Part shown: positions 31,621 through 40,365 of the stretch, piece by piece
Layout: each line of letters starts with the position of its first letter
How positions within the stretch are numbered: position 1 is the first letter of the stretch
DNA from: an uncultured Butyricicoccus sp.
Lineage (GTDB): Bacteria > Bacillota > Clostridia > Oscillospirales > Butyricicoccaceae
Direction of reading: 5' to 3'
NCBI GenBank assembly: GCA_904420185.1
Contig: CAJFUJ010000033.1
Location: forward strand, 1 to 50,035
Length of the DNA: 50,035 bases
Translations under genes and position numbers: made by a program
Notes under the pieces: model-generated
What the model was told of the DNA's origin: nothing
Seen by the model: only the letters and a program-made list of their open reading frames with translations
The model's database searches: none

Positions 31621-31636
31621 ATATAGTATACTATAT
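31621..31636. promoter_or_regulatory. Perfect 16-bp palindrome between fliD and parA
   Basis: ATATAGTATACTATAT is its own reverse complement and sits in the AT-rich divergent promoter region (31513-31682), 46 bases from the ParA start. Hexamers similar to -10 boxes (TATACT) occur on both strands within it. GTCGAAAT follows on the minus strand, a poor SigD -10 match. It could be an operator for both directions. Confidence 0.5.
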
Positions 31637-31682
31637 ATAAGAGTTGACGTGATTTTTTATCTATAAGAGGAAGTGATTTTCT

Positions 31683-32453
31683 ATGCCCGTGATGATTGCC
31701 ATCACAAACCAGAAGGGCGGGGTTGGCAAAACTACCACCGCTGCGGCGCTCATCGCTTCGCTTTCTGCGCGCGGAAAGCGGGTGCTGGGCGTTGACCTAG
31801 ATCCACAAGGCAACTTGGGGTTTAGCCTAGGCCTGGATATTGAAAACATCCACACCCTATATGAGGTGTTCAAAAAGCAGATTTCCATTGAGCAGGCACT
31901 GTATCCCATCGAATACGGCGATTTGCTGGCATCCAACATCCTGCTCTCCGGCGTGGAGCTTGAGTTCAACCGGCCTGGCCGGGAATACCTGCTCAAAAAT
32001 GAGCTGACCTCTTTGGCCCGGCGCTATGACTTCATTGTCATCGATACGCCGCCTGCCCTCAATCTTCTGACTGTCAACGCCTATGTTGCGGCCAACCAGT
32101 TGATTATCCCCATGGCGCCTGAGATTCTCAGTCTGTTAGGCGTGGCCCAAATCAAAGAAACCATTGAAACCGTACGCCAATACTATAATTCCAATCTAAA
32201 GGTCACTGGCATCCTGCTCAACAGGTTTAACGCGCGGCTAAACTTAAATAAAGAAGTGTTGGACATGTCCCAGCAGATCGCACAGCAGCTAGAAACCAAA
32301 GTGTTCCAGTCCAAGATTCGCCAAAGCGTTCTTGTCGCCGAGGCGCCAGCCCATGGACAAAGCGTGGTGTCCTATGCGCCGCATTGCAAGCCCGCCCAGG
32401 ATTTTTCCGCCCTGGTGGACGAAATTCTCGCACAGATCCCAAAGGAGGCGTAA
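31683..32453 (+). CDS. ParA/Soj-like ATPase in the flagellar locus
   Basis: 256 residues. Deviant Walker A QKGGVGKTTTAAAL, switch DLDPQGNLGFSLG and FIVIDTPPALNLLTVNAY are complete, so it should be an ATP-dependent dimer of the ParA/MinD group. It is closer to Soj than to FlhG, since it lacks an N-terminal FlhF-activating motif. No parS or ParB is nearby; its partner is likely the ComFB protein encoded three bases downstream. A role in placing flagella or receptors is inferred from location. The ribosome site GGAAG is modest. Confidence 0.88.
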   Translation: MPVMIAITNQKGGVGKTTTAAALIASLSARGKRVLGVDLDPQGNLGFSLGLDIENIHTLYEVFKKQISIEQALYPIEYGDLLASNILLSGVELEFNRPGREYLLKNELTSLARRYDFIVIDTPPALNLLTVNAYVAANQLIIPMAPEILSLLGVAQIKETIETVRQYYNSNLKVTGILLNRFNARLNLNKEVLDMSQQIAQQLETKVFQSKIRQSVLVAEAPAHGQSVVSYAPHCKPAQDFSALVDEILAQIPKEA

Positions 32454-32456
32454 TCC

Positions 32457-33281
32457 ATGCCCAGCAAACGAACCAACAAAACTGCCCGGGTTCTGAACCT
32501 CATCGCAGGCTCTGCCCAGGAACCCGGTGGACAAGAGGAAACCTCCGAACAGCCGCTCCCCGCGCCCGAAACCGCGATGCCGGAACAGGCTGAAACGTCC
32601 AGTATCCCACAAGCCGATGCGCCGCAGCCCCAACAAACCGACCGTCCACTAGACGATGAAACTGCATCCGCTGAAAAATCCGCACCTGATACAGCGCAAT
32701 CTTCTGTACAAGCCGCATCCCCCGCACCAGAAGCCACCACACTGCCCCCTGCACCACAACCCGTAGTACCCATTGTACAGACGGTGTTGGAAAAAGAGCA
32801 GGCCATCTCTGAGGAAATCCGCCGCAACTTAACCGAAGTCTACGAAGCCGAACATCCCACACCGCCAGCCCCCGAGCCCGCAGCCGACGAGTCTGCTGAG
32901 GCCGACGCCGCGGATGAGCCGTCTGACGCGCCCCAGGAGGACGCCACACCTGCCGCTGAACAACCACCGGCCATGCCGGAAGAACCGCCTGCGTTCTTTA
33001 CCCCGGCGGGCGAACGAAATGTACACTATGTCAATGTGCTGCAAGAGCTGGTGGAGAGCAATGCACCCTATTATATCAACACGATGCTCCAATGCAACTG
33101 CCCCCGCTGTGTGGCCGATATGAAAGCGCTCGCACTAACTAACCTGCCGTCCAAGTATGTTGTGCTCAATCCGGCTCAGAAAAGCGCCTATATGAGCGTC
33201 TACGAAAGCCGGTACCAAAGCCTACTTTCGGTACAGATGACCCGCGCTTGCGTCATTGTCAACGACAAACCGCACCACTAA
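32457..33281 (+). CDS. ComFB-domain protein with long Pro/Glu-rich N-terminus
   Basis: 274 residues. Residues 20-185 are disordered: Pro, Glu, Ala, Asp and Gln repeats. Residues 188-274 form a ComFB-type domain: NVLQELV, then Cys213-x-Cys215-x2-Cys218 and a VADMKALALTNLPSKYVV helix, matching the family pattern of NV-EELV, CxxC and ALALNxLPPxYV. ComFB proteins were recently described as cyclic-dinucleotide (c-di-GMP/c-di-AMP) receptors. GGAGGCG in the end of the ParA gene serves as ribosome site. A ParA-ComFB pair suggests nucleotide-controlled positioning or assembly; this is inference. Confidence 0.75.
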   Translation: MPSKRTNKTARVLNLIAGSAQEPGGQEETSEQPLPAPETAMPEQAETSSIPQADAPQPQQTDRPLDDETASAEKSAPDTAQSSVQAASPAPEATTLPPAPQPVVPIVQTVLEKEQAISEEIRRNLTEVYEAEHPTPPAPEPAADESAEADAADEPSDAPQEDATPAAEQPPAMPEEPPAFFTPAGERNVHYVNVLQELVESNAPYYINTMLQCNCPRCVADMKALALTNLPSKYVVLNPAQKSAYMSVYESRYQSLLSVQMTRACVIVNDKPHH

Positions 33282-33290
33282 AAACCACAC

Positions 33291-33330
33291 AAGCCTCCGA
33301 CTGCATACTGCTGCCGGAGGCTCTTTATCT
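33291..33330. terminator. Terminator between the ComFB and csrA genes
   Basis: AGCCTCCG (33292-33299) pairs with CGGAGGCT (33315-33322), with T-rich sequence on the plus side and a weaker T stretch on the minus side. It lies between two convergent stops. Confidence 0.75.
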
Positions 33331-33575
33331 TATTCATCCTTTTCATCCTTCTTTCCCGCAGAAAGCAAGCGCAACAGATTCATTGGGGAATCCTTTTCGT
33401 CTGCAGCCGAGCGATTTTCGCGCTGGGCCTCCACCAGCTCGGTGCGCAGCACCGGGATGTCACGCGGCGCATCCACTGAAAGACGCACCCGACCGGTCCC
33501 GATCTCCTGTACGGTGACCGTAATCTGGTCGCCAATCATAAAGGACTGCCCTTCTTTGCGCTGTAAGATTAACAT
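33330..33575 (-). CDS. csrA: CsrA translational regulator (canonical copy)
   Basis: 81 residues. MLILQRKEGQSFMIGD, VRLSVDAPRDIPVLR fit CsrA, with Leu4, Arg6-Lys7, Val42 and Arg44, the main RNA contacts, all conserved. The C-terminal extension ELVEAQRENRSAADEK resembles the Bacillus region bound by FliW, followed by an acidic/basic tail of about 20 residues. The start overlaps the fliW stop by seven bases, so the pair is translationally coupled. FliW released from flagellin traps CsrA and so allows flagellin synthesis. Confidence 0.95.
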   Translation of the reverse strand: MLILQRKEGQSFMIGDQITVTVQEIGTGRVRLSVDAPRDIPVLRTELVEAQRENRSAADEKDSPMNLLRLLSAGKKDEKDE

Positions 33576-34018
33576 CGGTTTTCCTCCCTCCCAAACGAGG
33601 AGAGCGGATGCCGCATCTCATATTCTTCCTCTTCCAAAATCACCTGCCGCGCCTGGCGCGTCCGGTCGTTTAAAACCACCGGGCAGCGCAGGTTGACCGT
33701 ACTTTTTGACACTGGTTTTTCCACACGGCAGAGCACATAATAACATAAATCCTCACTCTGTTGGACGCCAAGTTTTTTCAGTTCCGTCTCCGGCAGACGC
33801 GGGCGGTAATCAGGCATCAGCATAAATGGATTGAGCAATGTGAACGCCAAATAGGGGTTGGTAACGCTTTGTAGGCACAAAAGGTAGTCGGCTTGGTCGG
33901 AAAAGGGCAGCAAGGCAAACTCTTTTTCCTCCTCGAAACCGAATAATCCATCTACAAAGTGCAGGGTGGTCTGTTCATCGATGTGGATCTCTCCAAAATA
34001 CTTTGTCCTGATTTGCAT
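33569..34018 (-). CDS. fliW: Flagellar assembly factor FliW
   Basis: 149 residues, the usual length. GEIHIDEQTTLHFVDGLFGFEEEKEFALLPF and the LQSVTNPYLAFTLLNPF stretch are conserved FliW features (dGLpGFe, Sl..p.laF.v.dP). It binds flagellin or CsrA exclusively, forming the partner switch for flagellin levels. GGAAGGAG precedes ATG 34018; it lies 14 bases after the YviE-like gene. Confidence 0.95.
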   Translation of the reverse strand: MQIRTKYFGEIHIDEQTTLHFVDGLFGFEEEKEFALLPFSDQADYLLCLQSVTNPYLAFTLLNPFMLMPDYRPRLPETELKKLGVQQSEDLCYYVLCRVEKPVSKSTVNLRCPVVLNDRTRQARQVILEEEEYEMRHPLSSFGREENRC

Positions 34019-34032
34019 ATATGCTCCTTCCG

Positions 34033-34635
34033 TCAGGCTTGGACGTCAACCGGTTCATAGTCCGGATCAGCGGACGGCGGCACATAAACCGGTCCACCGA
34101 TATACTTGATAATCACATCTGGCTGCTGGGTCACGGTGAATTCAATATCCCCGGGGACGAATTCAAAATTTCCGCCGCCCATGCGCCAATCAAAGTTCAG
34201 CTTATCCATCTCATAGCGGATGCTCAGCTCTCCCTCGTCCCAAGAGATGTTCGGGCCTGTGGAGGGCAGCCACTGCATGGCAAAATCGGTGTTGACCTGC
34301 TGCGATTCCATTGCAAATTGCGAGATGAGCTGTTCTCCAATCTTGGCTTCCAAAAGCAAATCCCCCTGTCTGGCATAGGTTGCCATGGTGTCATATACCT
34401 TCTGCTGCCCACGCTGCGCCGCTTGTTCAACGCTTCGCATTGCAGTAGGTGTGACCGAATTGCGCGCCTCAAACGTATCGATATTGAGTTTAATCGGTTT
34501 GCTTCGAATTGTCAATCCGCCCCGGTCACGGGAGATCTCCAAATCCGCCGTAGCCCGGGTATACTCCAGTCGAGCATGGTTGACCTTCATTTGCAATTCG
34601 ATCGGGACTGTAGTAATCTCAATAAGCCGTTCCAT
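34033..34635 (-). CDS. DUF6470 (YviE-like) flagellar locus protein
   Basis: 200 residues. The N-terminus IEITTVPIELQMKVNHARLEYTRATADLEISRDRGGLTIRSKPIKLNIDTFEARNS is the typical YviE/DUF6470 opening and the C-terminus ends in an acidic Pro stretch. B. subtilis yviE has the same place between flgL and fliW. Its function is unknown. GAGGTA precedes the ATG. Confidence 0.85.
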   Translation of the reverse strand: MERLIEITTVPIELQMKVNHARLEYTRATADLEISRDRGGLTIRSKPIKLNIDTFEARNSVTPTAMRSVEQAAQRGQQKVYDTMATYARQGDLLLEAKIGEQLISQFAMESQQVNTDFAMQWLPSTGPNISWDEGELSIRYEMDKLNFDWRMGGGNFEFVPGDIEFTVTQQPDVIIKYIGGPVYVPPSADPDYEPVDVQA

Positions 34636-34649
34636 GATAATACCTCACT

Positions 34650-34698
34650 CTCAAAAATTTTTATGCGATGGCAAAACACGGTTTGCGCGCGCTTTGCC
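34650..34698 (-). other. Hairpin in the flgL-yviE spacer
   Basis: Minus-strand GGCAAA (34698-34693) pairs with TTTGCC (34675-34670), followed by AAAAATTTTT. The 209-base spacer 34636-34844 holds no gene. It could be a partial terminator separating yviE-fliW-csrA from the structural genes. Confidence 0.35.
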
Positions 34699-34844
34699 GG
34701 TAGAGCGATGCAAAGATGGTGCCGGTCCAGCCGTTTATCGGCGCCTCTTTTTTTAATCCTTCTCCTCTATGTCGTCACGGGAGGACCGACTGCCCCAATG
34801 CAATCTAAATCTGCGGCCACTCCCGGGCTGTGGATGCTTTCCCT

Positions 34845-35864
34845 TTAGCTCATGTAATCCAGGAAAGACTGGGATAATACCTGGTTGCCCACACGCAATG
34901 CAGCATTGTAACTGTACTGCGCATATGCAAAGGTAGTCAGCGCATCGGCCAGATCCACGCGGTCCAAGCTTTCGAACTGCTCGGTCAGCGTATCGCCAGT
35001 CGAGGCTAGGCGTTTGTCATTGGACTTAAGGAAAGTCGCACGGCTCTCCATCTCGCTGCGCTGGGAAACGTAATTGTCGTACGAGCTCTGCATTTTGTCA
35101 AACAGTGCATCTGCTCGCTCTTGTAAACCGTTGGGCAGGTTGCCTTGGTCATCGGCCTGCGAATAAATGTCGCCCAACTCGGCGATGATCGCCATGGTAT
35201 TATTCGGGATTCCTTCATCGTCTACCCCATAGCCGGTGATCGCCAGTCCGGAAATTGCCGAATTGAAGGCGGTTGCCGGGATGACCTGCTGGTTCTCGTC
35301 CAACTCAAAGCCCAGGCCCACATCCACATAGGTGGTTTCGCCCGCCCATTCCTGCAGCTGCGCCTGATTTGCAGGGTCGCTGACATCTAGGCCGCGGAAG
35401 AGAATCTTGCCGTCCTCATATTTAAATGGGGCGTTGTCGCCGTCCGCGCCGGCAAAGATGAATTTGTTGCCATACTGCGCGTTGAGCGTCTGCACCATGG
35501 CTTCGGCGGTGCTGGTCAGGGTCTGGCCCAGGGCGCGCAGGGTGCTGCCGTTGGGGTCGTTCTCGGCCTCCATCGCTTCGGACAGGGCGGTGTTGTATTG
35601 ATCGTCCCATTCCATCAAGCTGGCGGCAGCAGCGTCAAATTTGCTGACCATATTGCTGCTGGTTTCCTGCTGGGTGGCGTTGCGCGCATAGGCCGAGTGC
35701 ACCCGGTAGGACTGGGTGGCCAGTGACGGCGAATCGGCAAAGGAACTGAACCGGCGGCCGTTGTTGAGCACCGTGTTCATGGCCTGGTATTGGTTCCAGG
35801 TCGCCTGCGAAAGCTGGCCGCGGTAGGTGCGTAGGGTGCTGTTGGTTGTAACTCGCATTACCAT
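34845..35864 (-). CDS. flgL: Flagellar hook-filament junction protein FlgL (HAP3)
   Basis: 339 residues. MRVTTNSTLRTYRGQLSQATWNQYQAMNTVLNNGRRFSSFADSPSLATQSYR is a flagellin-like D0/D1 start typical of FlgL, and DLADALTTFAYAQYSYNAALRVGNQVLSQSFLDYMS is the conserved end. It links FlgK to the filament. AAAGGAGAT precedes ATG 35864; the second ATG (35858) is also possible. It lies 21 bases after flgK. Confidence 0.95.
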   Translation of the reverse strand: MVMRVTTNSTLRTYRGQLSQATWNQYQAMNTVLNNGRRFSSFADSPSLATQSYRVHSAYARNATQQETSSNMVSKFDAAAASLMEWDDQYNTALSEAMEAENDPNGSTLRALGQTLTSTAEAMVQTLNAQYGNKFIFAGADGDNAPFKYEDGKILFRGLDVSDPANQAQLQEWAGETTYVDVGLGFELDENQQVIPATAFNSAISGLAITGYGVDDEGIPNNTMAIIAELGDIYSQADDQGNLPNGLQERADALFDKMQSSYDNYVSQRSEMESRATFLKSNDKRLASTGDTLTEQFESLDRVDLADALTTFAYAQYSYNAALRVGNQVLSQSFLDYMS

Positions 35865-35885
35865 AGTTTGGTTATCTCCTTTCGG

Positions 35886-38327
35886 TTAGCGTCCGACGAC
35901 GCCCATGCCGTTGATGACCGTATTCATCGCTTCGTCCAGGGTGGTCATCAGGCGGCAGGCGGCCGCGAAGGCCCGCTGGTAGGTCATCAGGTTAATGCCC
36001 TCTTCGTTCAGGTCCACACCCATCACGCCGTCGCGGCTGTTGTTGAGGGTATCAGCCGATGTGGCATAGGTTTCGTAAACGGTGCTGGTGGTGGAGTAGG
36101 CCGTGCCCAAAATAGCCTCGGTGTTGGCGTAGCAGCCTTCAAAGCTGCCTGTGTAGATGTTGCCGTTGTTGATTGCGTTGTTGTTCGCATCAACATAGCC
36201 CCCCGATGGCTCTGTAAAATTAAGACCCGTCATGCTTTCTCCGGTATTCGGATCTAAAATCTCCATGTTGAGCACTAAACCGCCTAAATTATCACCATTT
36301 CCGACAGTTGAAAGCCCGGTATTGGTCGCATTTACTTCAAGGCCAGCAGTATGCAGTGGATTATTTTGATCCGCAATCGCAGCCTCGATTGCAGCATACA
36401 TAGCGTCTCTTGTATCAGTTGCATTATTTCCTGTTACAAACTCAACTGTGACCGTATGTTTTTGGTTCATGCCATCCAAATAGGTAATCTCAACTTCAGC
36501 AGCCTGATTTGCTCCAACAGTCTGCTGAATTTCACCGCTTTGATATGTCGTGCCATCCTGGCGGGAAATCTCCAGCGGATTGTACGAATACTGTTCGGTG
36601 AACGCATTGATAAAGCGCGACAGGTTATCATTTTGGGTAGAGGCGTTGGGATCGGTGTTGATGGCTGCAACCACCTGCACATCGCCGCTGGCCCATGCAT
36701 TGGAAATTGCAATATTCGCAGCTGTGATCGTTGCGTTTTCATTTTGTACACCGTTCCCGATTTCTGCAACGAACAGATTACCCGCCTTGGGGTTATCGAT
36801 TGGTAGGCCGGTTGCCGCGTCAATCGACTGGAGTTTATTCCCGTCCTTGTCAACAGTGTTGATGCTATTGAGCGTCGTGGCCAGCTTGTTGGCCAGCATA
36901 TCGAGCGACTTCATATAGTACGGGATGCCGCGCGTACCGGTCACCGTGCCGTTGTCGCTAAATTCGCCCGCACCGGTGAGGATTTGGCGGGTGGATTCCA
37001 GCGCGCCAAAGCCCATGCCCTCTTTGATGACGCCCTGGTTAGACTTGACTGCATCGGTTTTTTGGGCAGAGCCGAAGGAGATGTTGCTGCCGGTTGTATC
37101 AATACCCGTAATTGTTGCAGCAGCATCGCCAGTCTTATTGGATTTAAACGTAAGCCCACTCGAAGTTGCAGTAACGTCGAAAATACCGGTTAGATCCGCT
37201 GTATGACCACCGGCTAAGGTCGCATTTTTGAGCCCATCCAAAATACTGTTTAGAGTATCTGCCTTCGCCTGAGTTACTTGCGTCTCATCTGTACTATCGG
37301 CCGGCACCGATAATGTAAAGTTAACTGTCGCAGTCTGAGATACTCCGTTTTCGTCGATATACGAAATCTTTATCGTGCTAGGACCATTTTGCGCGTTCTC
37401 CCCAAAGGTTAGCCCGCTCACCTTATAGCTTGAGTTGGTGTTCGAAGTCTGGTTGCCTTTTGTATCGAACAGCTCACCAACGCCCAGCAGCAGTCCCGGA
37501 TTGGCTGTTAAATTATCGTCTAAGGTAATCTCCGCACGGCTGATGCCGTCGATCAGGGTTTTATCCGGCTTACCGGTATCGTTATTCACCATACGGATGG
37601 TGATTTTCTCGACCTCAAAGCCAGGGGCAATTTGCTCGGTGCCGTAGGTGACATCGATCTTCATGTACTGGGACAGCTCATCGATGAGTTGGTTGCGGCT
37701 GTCACGCAGCTCAAGCGCTTGGTCACCATTGATGTCGGCCACGCGGATTTTCTCAGTCAGCTCTTGGATTTGCTGCAAGGTCTGGTTAACGCCCTTGATA
37801 TCCTCTTTGTAAGAGCTCATGACGTTGTCATAAGCTTCCTCTAACTTGGAAGCGTTCAGATTCAAAATCTGACATAACTCCTGCGCAGCGCTGCGTACCA
37901 GCGTGTCAAACTCTTTTTCGTTGACCTTATCCGAGCTAAGATTCGCGAACGCATCGCGCAGTGCTTGCAGGGCCGGGGTCACGCCGCCTGCCTTTTCTAC
38001 GTCATCGATCACACTCAAAATCTGCTCTAGTCCACCCAGGGTTGCGTCGGCCGATGCCACACCCGACATTTCCTTGCGGAACCGGATATCCAGATAGGGG
38101 TCGCGCAGCTGGGACACACCGGAAACCAACGCGCCTTGGCCAACTGCGGCTGGGCTGGTGGGCCGGTAAAGCCCCGAACCGTTGGCAACAAAGCTATATT
38201 GATCCAACTGCTGCCGTGTATAGCCCGGTGTATTGATATTTGAAATATTCTGTCCGGTGACGTTCAAGCCCAGCTGGCTTGCAACCATGCCGAGATATGC
38301 CACCGAAAATTCGCCAAAAGTAGCCAT
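35886..38327 (-). CDS. flgK: Flagellar hook-associated protein FlgK (HAP1), enlarged
   Basis: 813 residues against 450-600 in most species. The N-terminus MVASQLGLNVTGQNISNINTPGYTRQQ and the C-terminus GINLMTYQRAFAAACRLMTTLDEAMNTVINGMGVVGR are the paired D0 helices of rod/hook/HAP proteins. The large middle holds extra surface domains, and its DNA around 36170-36540 and 37080-37520 is more AT-rich than the ends, like the variable part of flagellin. AAGGAGG precedes the ATG. Confidence 0.95.
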   Translation of the reverse strand: MATFGEFSVAYLGMVASQLGLNVTGQNISNINTPGYTRQQLDQYSFVANGSGLYRPTSPAAVGQGALVSGVSQLRDPYLDIRFRKEMSGVASADATLGGLEQILSVIDDVEKAGGVTPALQALRDAFANLSSDKVNEKEFDTLVRSAAQELCQILNLNASKLEEAYDNVMSSYKEDIKGVNQTLQQIQELTEKIRVADINGDQALELRDSRNQLIDELSQYMKIDVTYGTEQIAPGFEVEKITIRMVNNDTGKPDKTLIDGISRAEITLDDNLTANPGLLLGVGELFDTKGNQTSNTNSSYKVSGLTFGENAQNGPSTIKISYIDENGVSQTATVNFTLSVPADSTDETQVTQAKADTLNSILDGLKNATLAGGHTADLTGIFDVTATSSGLTFKSNKTGDAAATITGIDTTGSNISFGSAQKTDAVKSNQGVIKEGMGFGALESTRQILTGAGEFSDNGTVTGTRGIPYYMKSLDMLANKLATTLNSINTVDKDGNKLQSIDAATGLPIDNPKAGNLFVAEIGNGVQNENATITAANIAISNAWASGDVQVVAAINTDPNASTQNDNLSRFINAFTEQYSYNPLEISRQDGTTYQSGEIQQTVGANQAAEVEITYLDGMNQKHTVTVEFVTGNNATDTRDAMYAAIEAAIADQNNPLHTAGLEVNATNTGLSTVGNGDNLGGLVLNMEILDPNTGESMTGLNFTEPSGGYVDANNNAINNGNIYTGSFEGCYANTEAILGTAYSTTSTVYETYATSADTLNNSRDGVMGVDLNEEGINLMTYQRAFAAACRLMTTLDEAMNTVINGMGVVGR

Positions 38328-38353
38328 CTAAGAAGTTGCCTCCTTTTTTATTG

Positions 38354-38818
38354 TCATGCGTGAAAGTCTGTATGCGCGCCGCTTGTGGAGGCGCTATGTA
38401 TCTCGGTCTGTTTGGGATCTAGTCCCATTCGAGTCATCATACCCTCCACCTCGTGCAAACCGCATTCCAGTGCCGAGCGGGCCACCTCTGCGGCGGCCTG
38501 CATCATTTGGTACTGGGCGGTTAGCTGCTCGGCGGCCTGCCTGACCGCTTGCTGGGTCTTTTCGTCCGGGGCATATCCAGGTAATTGGGACAGCTTAATC
38601 TGCTCAATCCCAAGCGCTTGTTGCAAGGCAACCCGTTTTCTATCCTGGTTGCGCAGCGCTAAGGAGAGCACGTTTTCCTTTTTCATACATTCGCCCAAGG
38701 CTGCCAAATCGTCTGAGCGGACAGCAGCGACCACATTTTTCTGCACTTCGGTCAATTCAGCAAGCGTACGTGTCAGCTCCTGAATCAGAGGCAGCATACC
38801 GTCAAAGGATTCAGCCAT
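38354..38818 (-). CDS. flgN: FlgN-like export chaperone
   Basis: 154 residues, helical. LIQELTRTLAELTEVQKNVVAAVRSDDLAALGECMKKENVLSLALRNQDRKRVALQ is the FlgN pattern (L..Ll..e..ll.al...d...l......k..l...l..le..R..l). FlgN binds FlgK and FlgL before export, and the order flgM-flgN-flgK is standard. Its ATG overlaps the flgM end by eight bases. Confidence 0.88.
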   Translation of the reverse strand: MAESFDGMLPLIQELTRTLAELTEVQKNVVAAVRSDDLAALGECMKKENVLSLALRNQDRKRVALQQALGIEQIKLSQLPGYAPDEKTQQAVRQAAEQLTAQYQMMQAAAEVARSALECGLHEVEGMMTRMGLDPKQTEIHSASTSGAHTDFHA

Positions 38819-39113
38819 GATTGGGCCCTCCCATCAACAGAATCTGGACCGCCAGCTCGTCGATGCTGTAGTGATAGGTTCCAGACTGCACCTGCTCTTT
38901 GATTTGGGGGAGCTCCTCGCTTTTAGCGGTGCGGACCTCAGTCGAAATGCGGCTGGCCAGCTCTTTGGCAAAACGCTCCTCGTCGGTGCCTTTGTTGGCC
39001 GTCAATTCGACGCGGTCGTATTGCCCGGAGCGGCTAATGCGCTCGGCGCCCGGTTCGGTTTGGGCGCGGGGGATCTGGAATGGAGGGATCCCGCCCGGTT
39101 TTGAAATCATCAT
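38811..39113 (-). CDS. flgM: Anti-sigma-28 factor FlgM
   Basis: 100 residues. The disordered N-terminus with RSGQYDRVELTA and the C-terminal RFAKELASRISTEVRTAKSEELPQIKEQVQSGTYHYSIDELAVQIL match FlgM (D.VelS; ri..ik..v..G.Y.vd...vA..ll). It holds the flagellar sigma factor inactive until the hook is finished. First gene of a seven-gene operon ending in csrA. AAGGAG precedes two consecutive ATGs. The sigma factor gene itself is not in this window. Confidence 0.9.
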   Translation of the reverse strand: MMISKPGGIPPFQIPRAQTEPGAERISRSGQYDRVELTANKGTDEERFAKELASRISTEVRTAKSEELPQIKEQVQSGTYHYSIDELAVQILLMGGPNHG

Positions 39114-39227
39114 TTTATTCAGCTCCTTCGTTGGGAGGAAACGCGTCTACGGAATCTATCCACCGGCCTAGACTCTCTTTGTTCAGCGCTTCAAATTCCA
39201 TATTCTTATATTGTCCATCCGGCTGTC

Positions 39228-39256
39228 GTTATATCTACTATCGGTATCTCCGTCAA
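39228..39256 (-). promoter_or_regulatory. Promoter of the flgM operon
   Basis: Minus-strand TTGACG (39256-39251), a 17-base spacer and TATAAC (39233-39228). The -35 box is built into the T-tract of the upstream cheB terminator. A CCGATAG lies in the spacer but lacks a SigD -35. Confidence 0.7.
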
Positions 39257-39291
39257 AAAAATAAGCGATAGACAAGATTTTTTTGTCTATC
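39254..39291 (-). terminator. cheB operon terminator
   Basis: GATAGACAA pairs with TTGTCTATC (39267-39291), followed on the minus strand by a T-rich run ending in seven T. It is 18 bases after the cheB stop. Confidence 0.88.
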
Positions 39292-39308
39292 ACCTATTTT
39301 TTCGGTTT

Positions 39309-40355
39309 CTAGCGGCGTCCTCCGAGATGGCTCACCACAATACCAGCAATGTTTTCACAAGAGGCCTGCTGTGCTACTGCCCCAATATTGTTGGCCACCA
39401 TCGGCATCCCATAAACTACACACGAATCCTTGTCCTGGCCAATGGTGAAGGCGCCGCGCTTACGCATTTCGAGCAAGCCTTTTGCACCATCCGAACCCAT
39501 GCCGGTCATAATAATCCCCACCATATGGCAATGCACATTTTCCGCCATGGACAGAAACAGTGCATCCACCGACGGGCAATGTCCACTGACCTTAGGCCCT
39601 GCCTGGCAGGAAACCGTATATCGCATCCCGCTGCGCACCACGCGCATCTGCTTGTCGCCTGGCGCGATCAGCACCCGGCCAGGCTGGATGACATCGCCAT
39701 TTTCGGCTTCTTTCACCTGCATGGGGCAGTTACGGTCCAACCGTTCCGCATACATTTTGGTAAAGCCCGGCGGCATATGCTGTACGACTACCACCCCGGG
39801 GGTATTGGCTGGCAATCGTTTTAGCACCTCAAGCGTTGCCTCGGTTCCACCGGTCGAAGCGCCCAGGCCGATGATCGTTTCTCCGCTGGTACGCAGCACA
39901 CCCGGCACCGGTGGCGCCGCTGTTTGGGTGCGGACCGCCGCTGGACGGCGCACCCGCGCATAGGAAGCGATGGTAATTTTATTTGCCAGCGCCCGGATAA
40001 ATTGTTCGTTTGTTGTACCTGCCCCATCCGGTTTGCGTACAAAATCCACCGCACCCACCGAAAGTGCGTCAAACACCCGCAAGTTGAGCGAGGACACCAG
40101 AATGATCGGAATTGGATGGCTGGGAAGGATGCTTTTCACAAAGTCAATCCCGTTCATACCCGGCATTTCTACGTCTAGCGTCATCACATCTGGCTTTAAC
40201 TGCGGCAGTTTGCGCCGTGCGTCCATCGCGTTGATCGCCTCGCCCACAACTTGGATCTCCGGATATTGTTTCAGCCCATTTTTTATAATATTGCGCGCTA
40301 GCATGGAATCATCCACAATCAACACGCGATGCCTCTTTCTATCAAAAGCCATCAT
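39309..40355 (-). CDS. cheB: Chemotaxis protein-glutamate methylesterase CheB
   Basis: 348 residues from ATG 40355. The receiver domain has VDDS and the phosphoacceptor Asp61 in TLDVEMPGMNG; the methylesterase domain has the nucleophile Ser in GLGASTGGTEA, His in VVQHMPPGFT and Asp in MTGMGSDGAKGL. It removes receptor methyl groups, giving adaptation with CheR. The long upstream frame to 40409 lies inside cheR and has no ribosome site; GGGTGGGA precedes 40355. Confidence 0.95.
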   Translation of the reverse strand: MMAFDRKRHRVLIVDDSMLARNIIKNGLKQYPEIQVVGEAINAMDARRKLPQLKPDVMTLDVEMPGMNGIDFVKSILPSHPIPIILVSSLNLRVFDALSVGAVDFVRKPDGAGTTNEQFIRALANKITIASYARVRRPAAVRTQTAAPPVPGVLRTSGETIIGLGASTGGTEATLEVLKRLPANTPGVVVVQHMPPGFTKMYAERLDRNCPMQVKEAENGDVIQPGRVLIAPGDKQMRVVRSGMRYTVSCQAGPKVSGHCPSVDALFLSMAENVHCHMVGIIMTGMGSDGAKGLLEMRKRGAFTIGQDKDSCVVYGMPMVANNIGAVAQQASCENIAGIVVSHLGGRR

Positions 40356-40365
40356 TCCCACCCTT

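Noticed and set aside
31683-32453. Chromosome partition parA locus near an origin
   Set aside because: No parB, no parS-like sites and no gidA/gidB neighbours; the surroundings are entirely flagellar.
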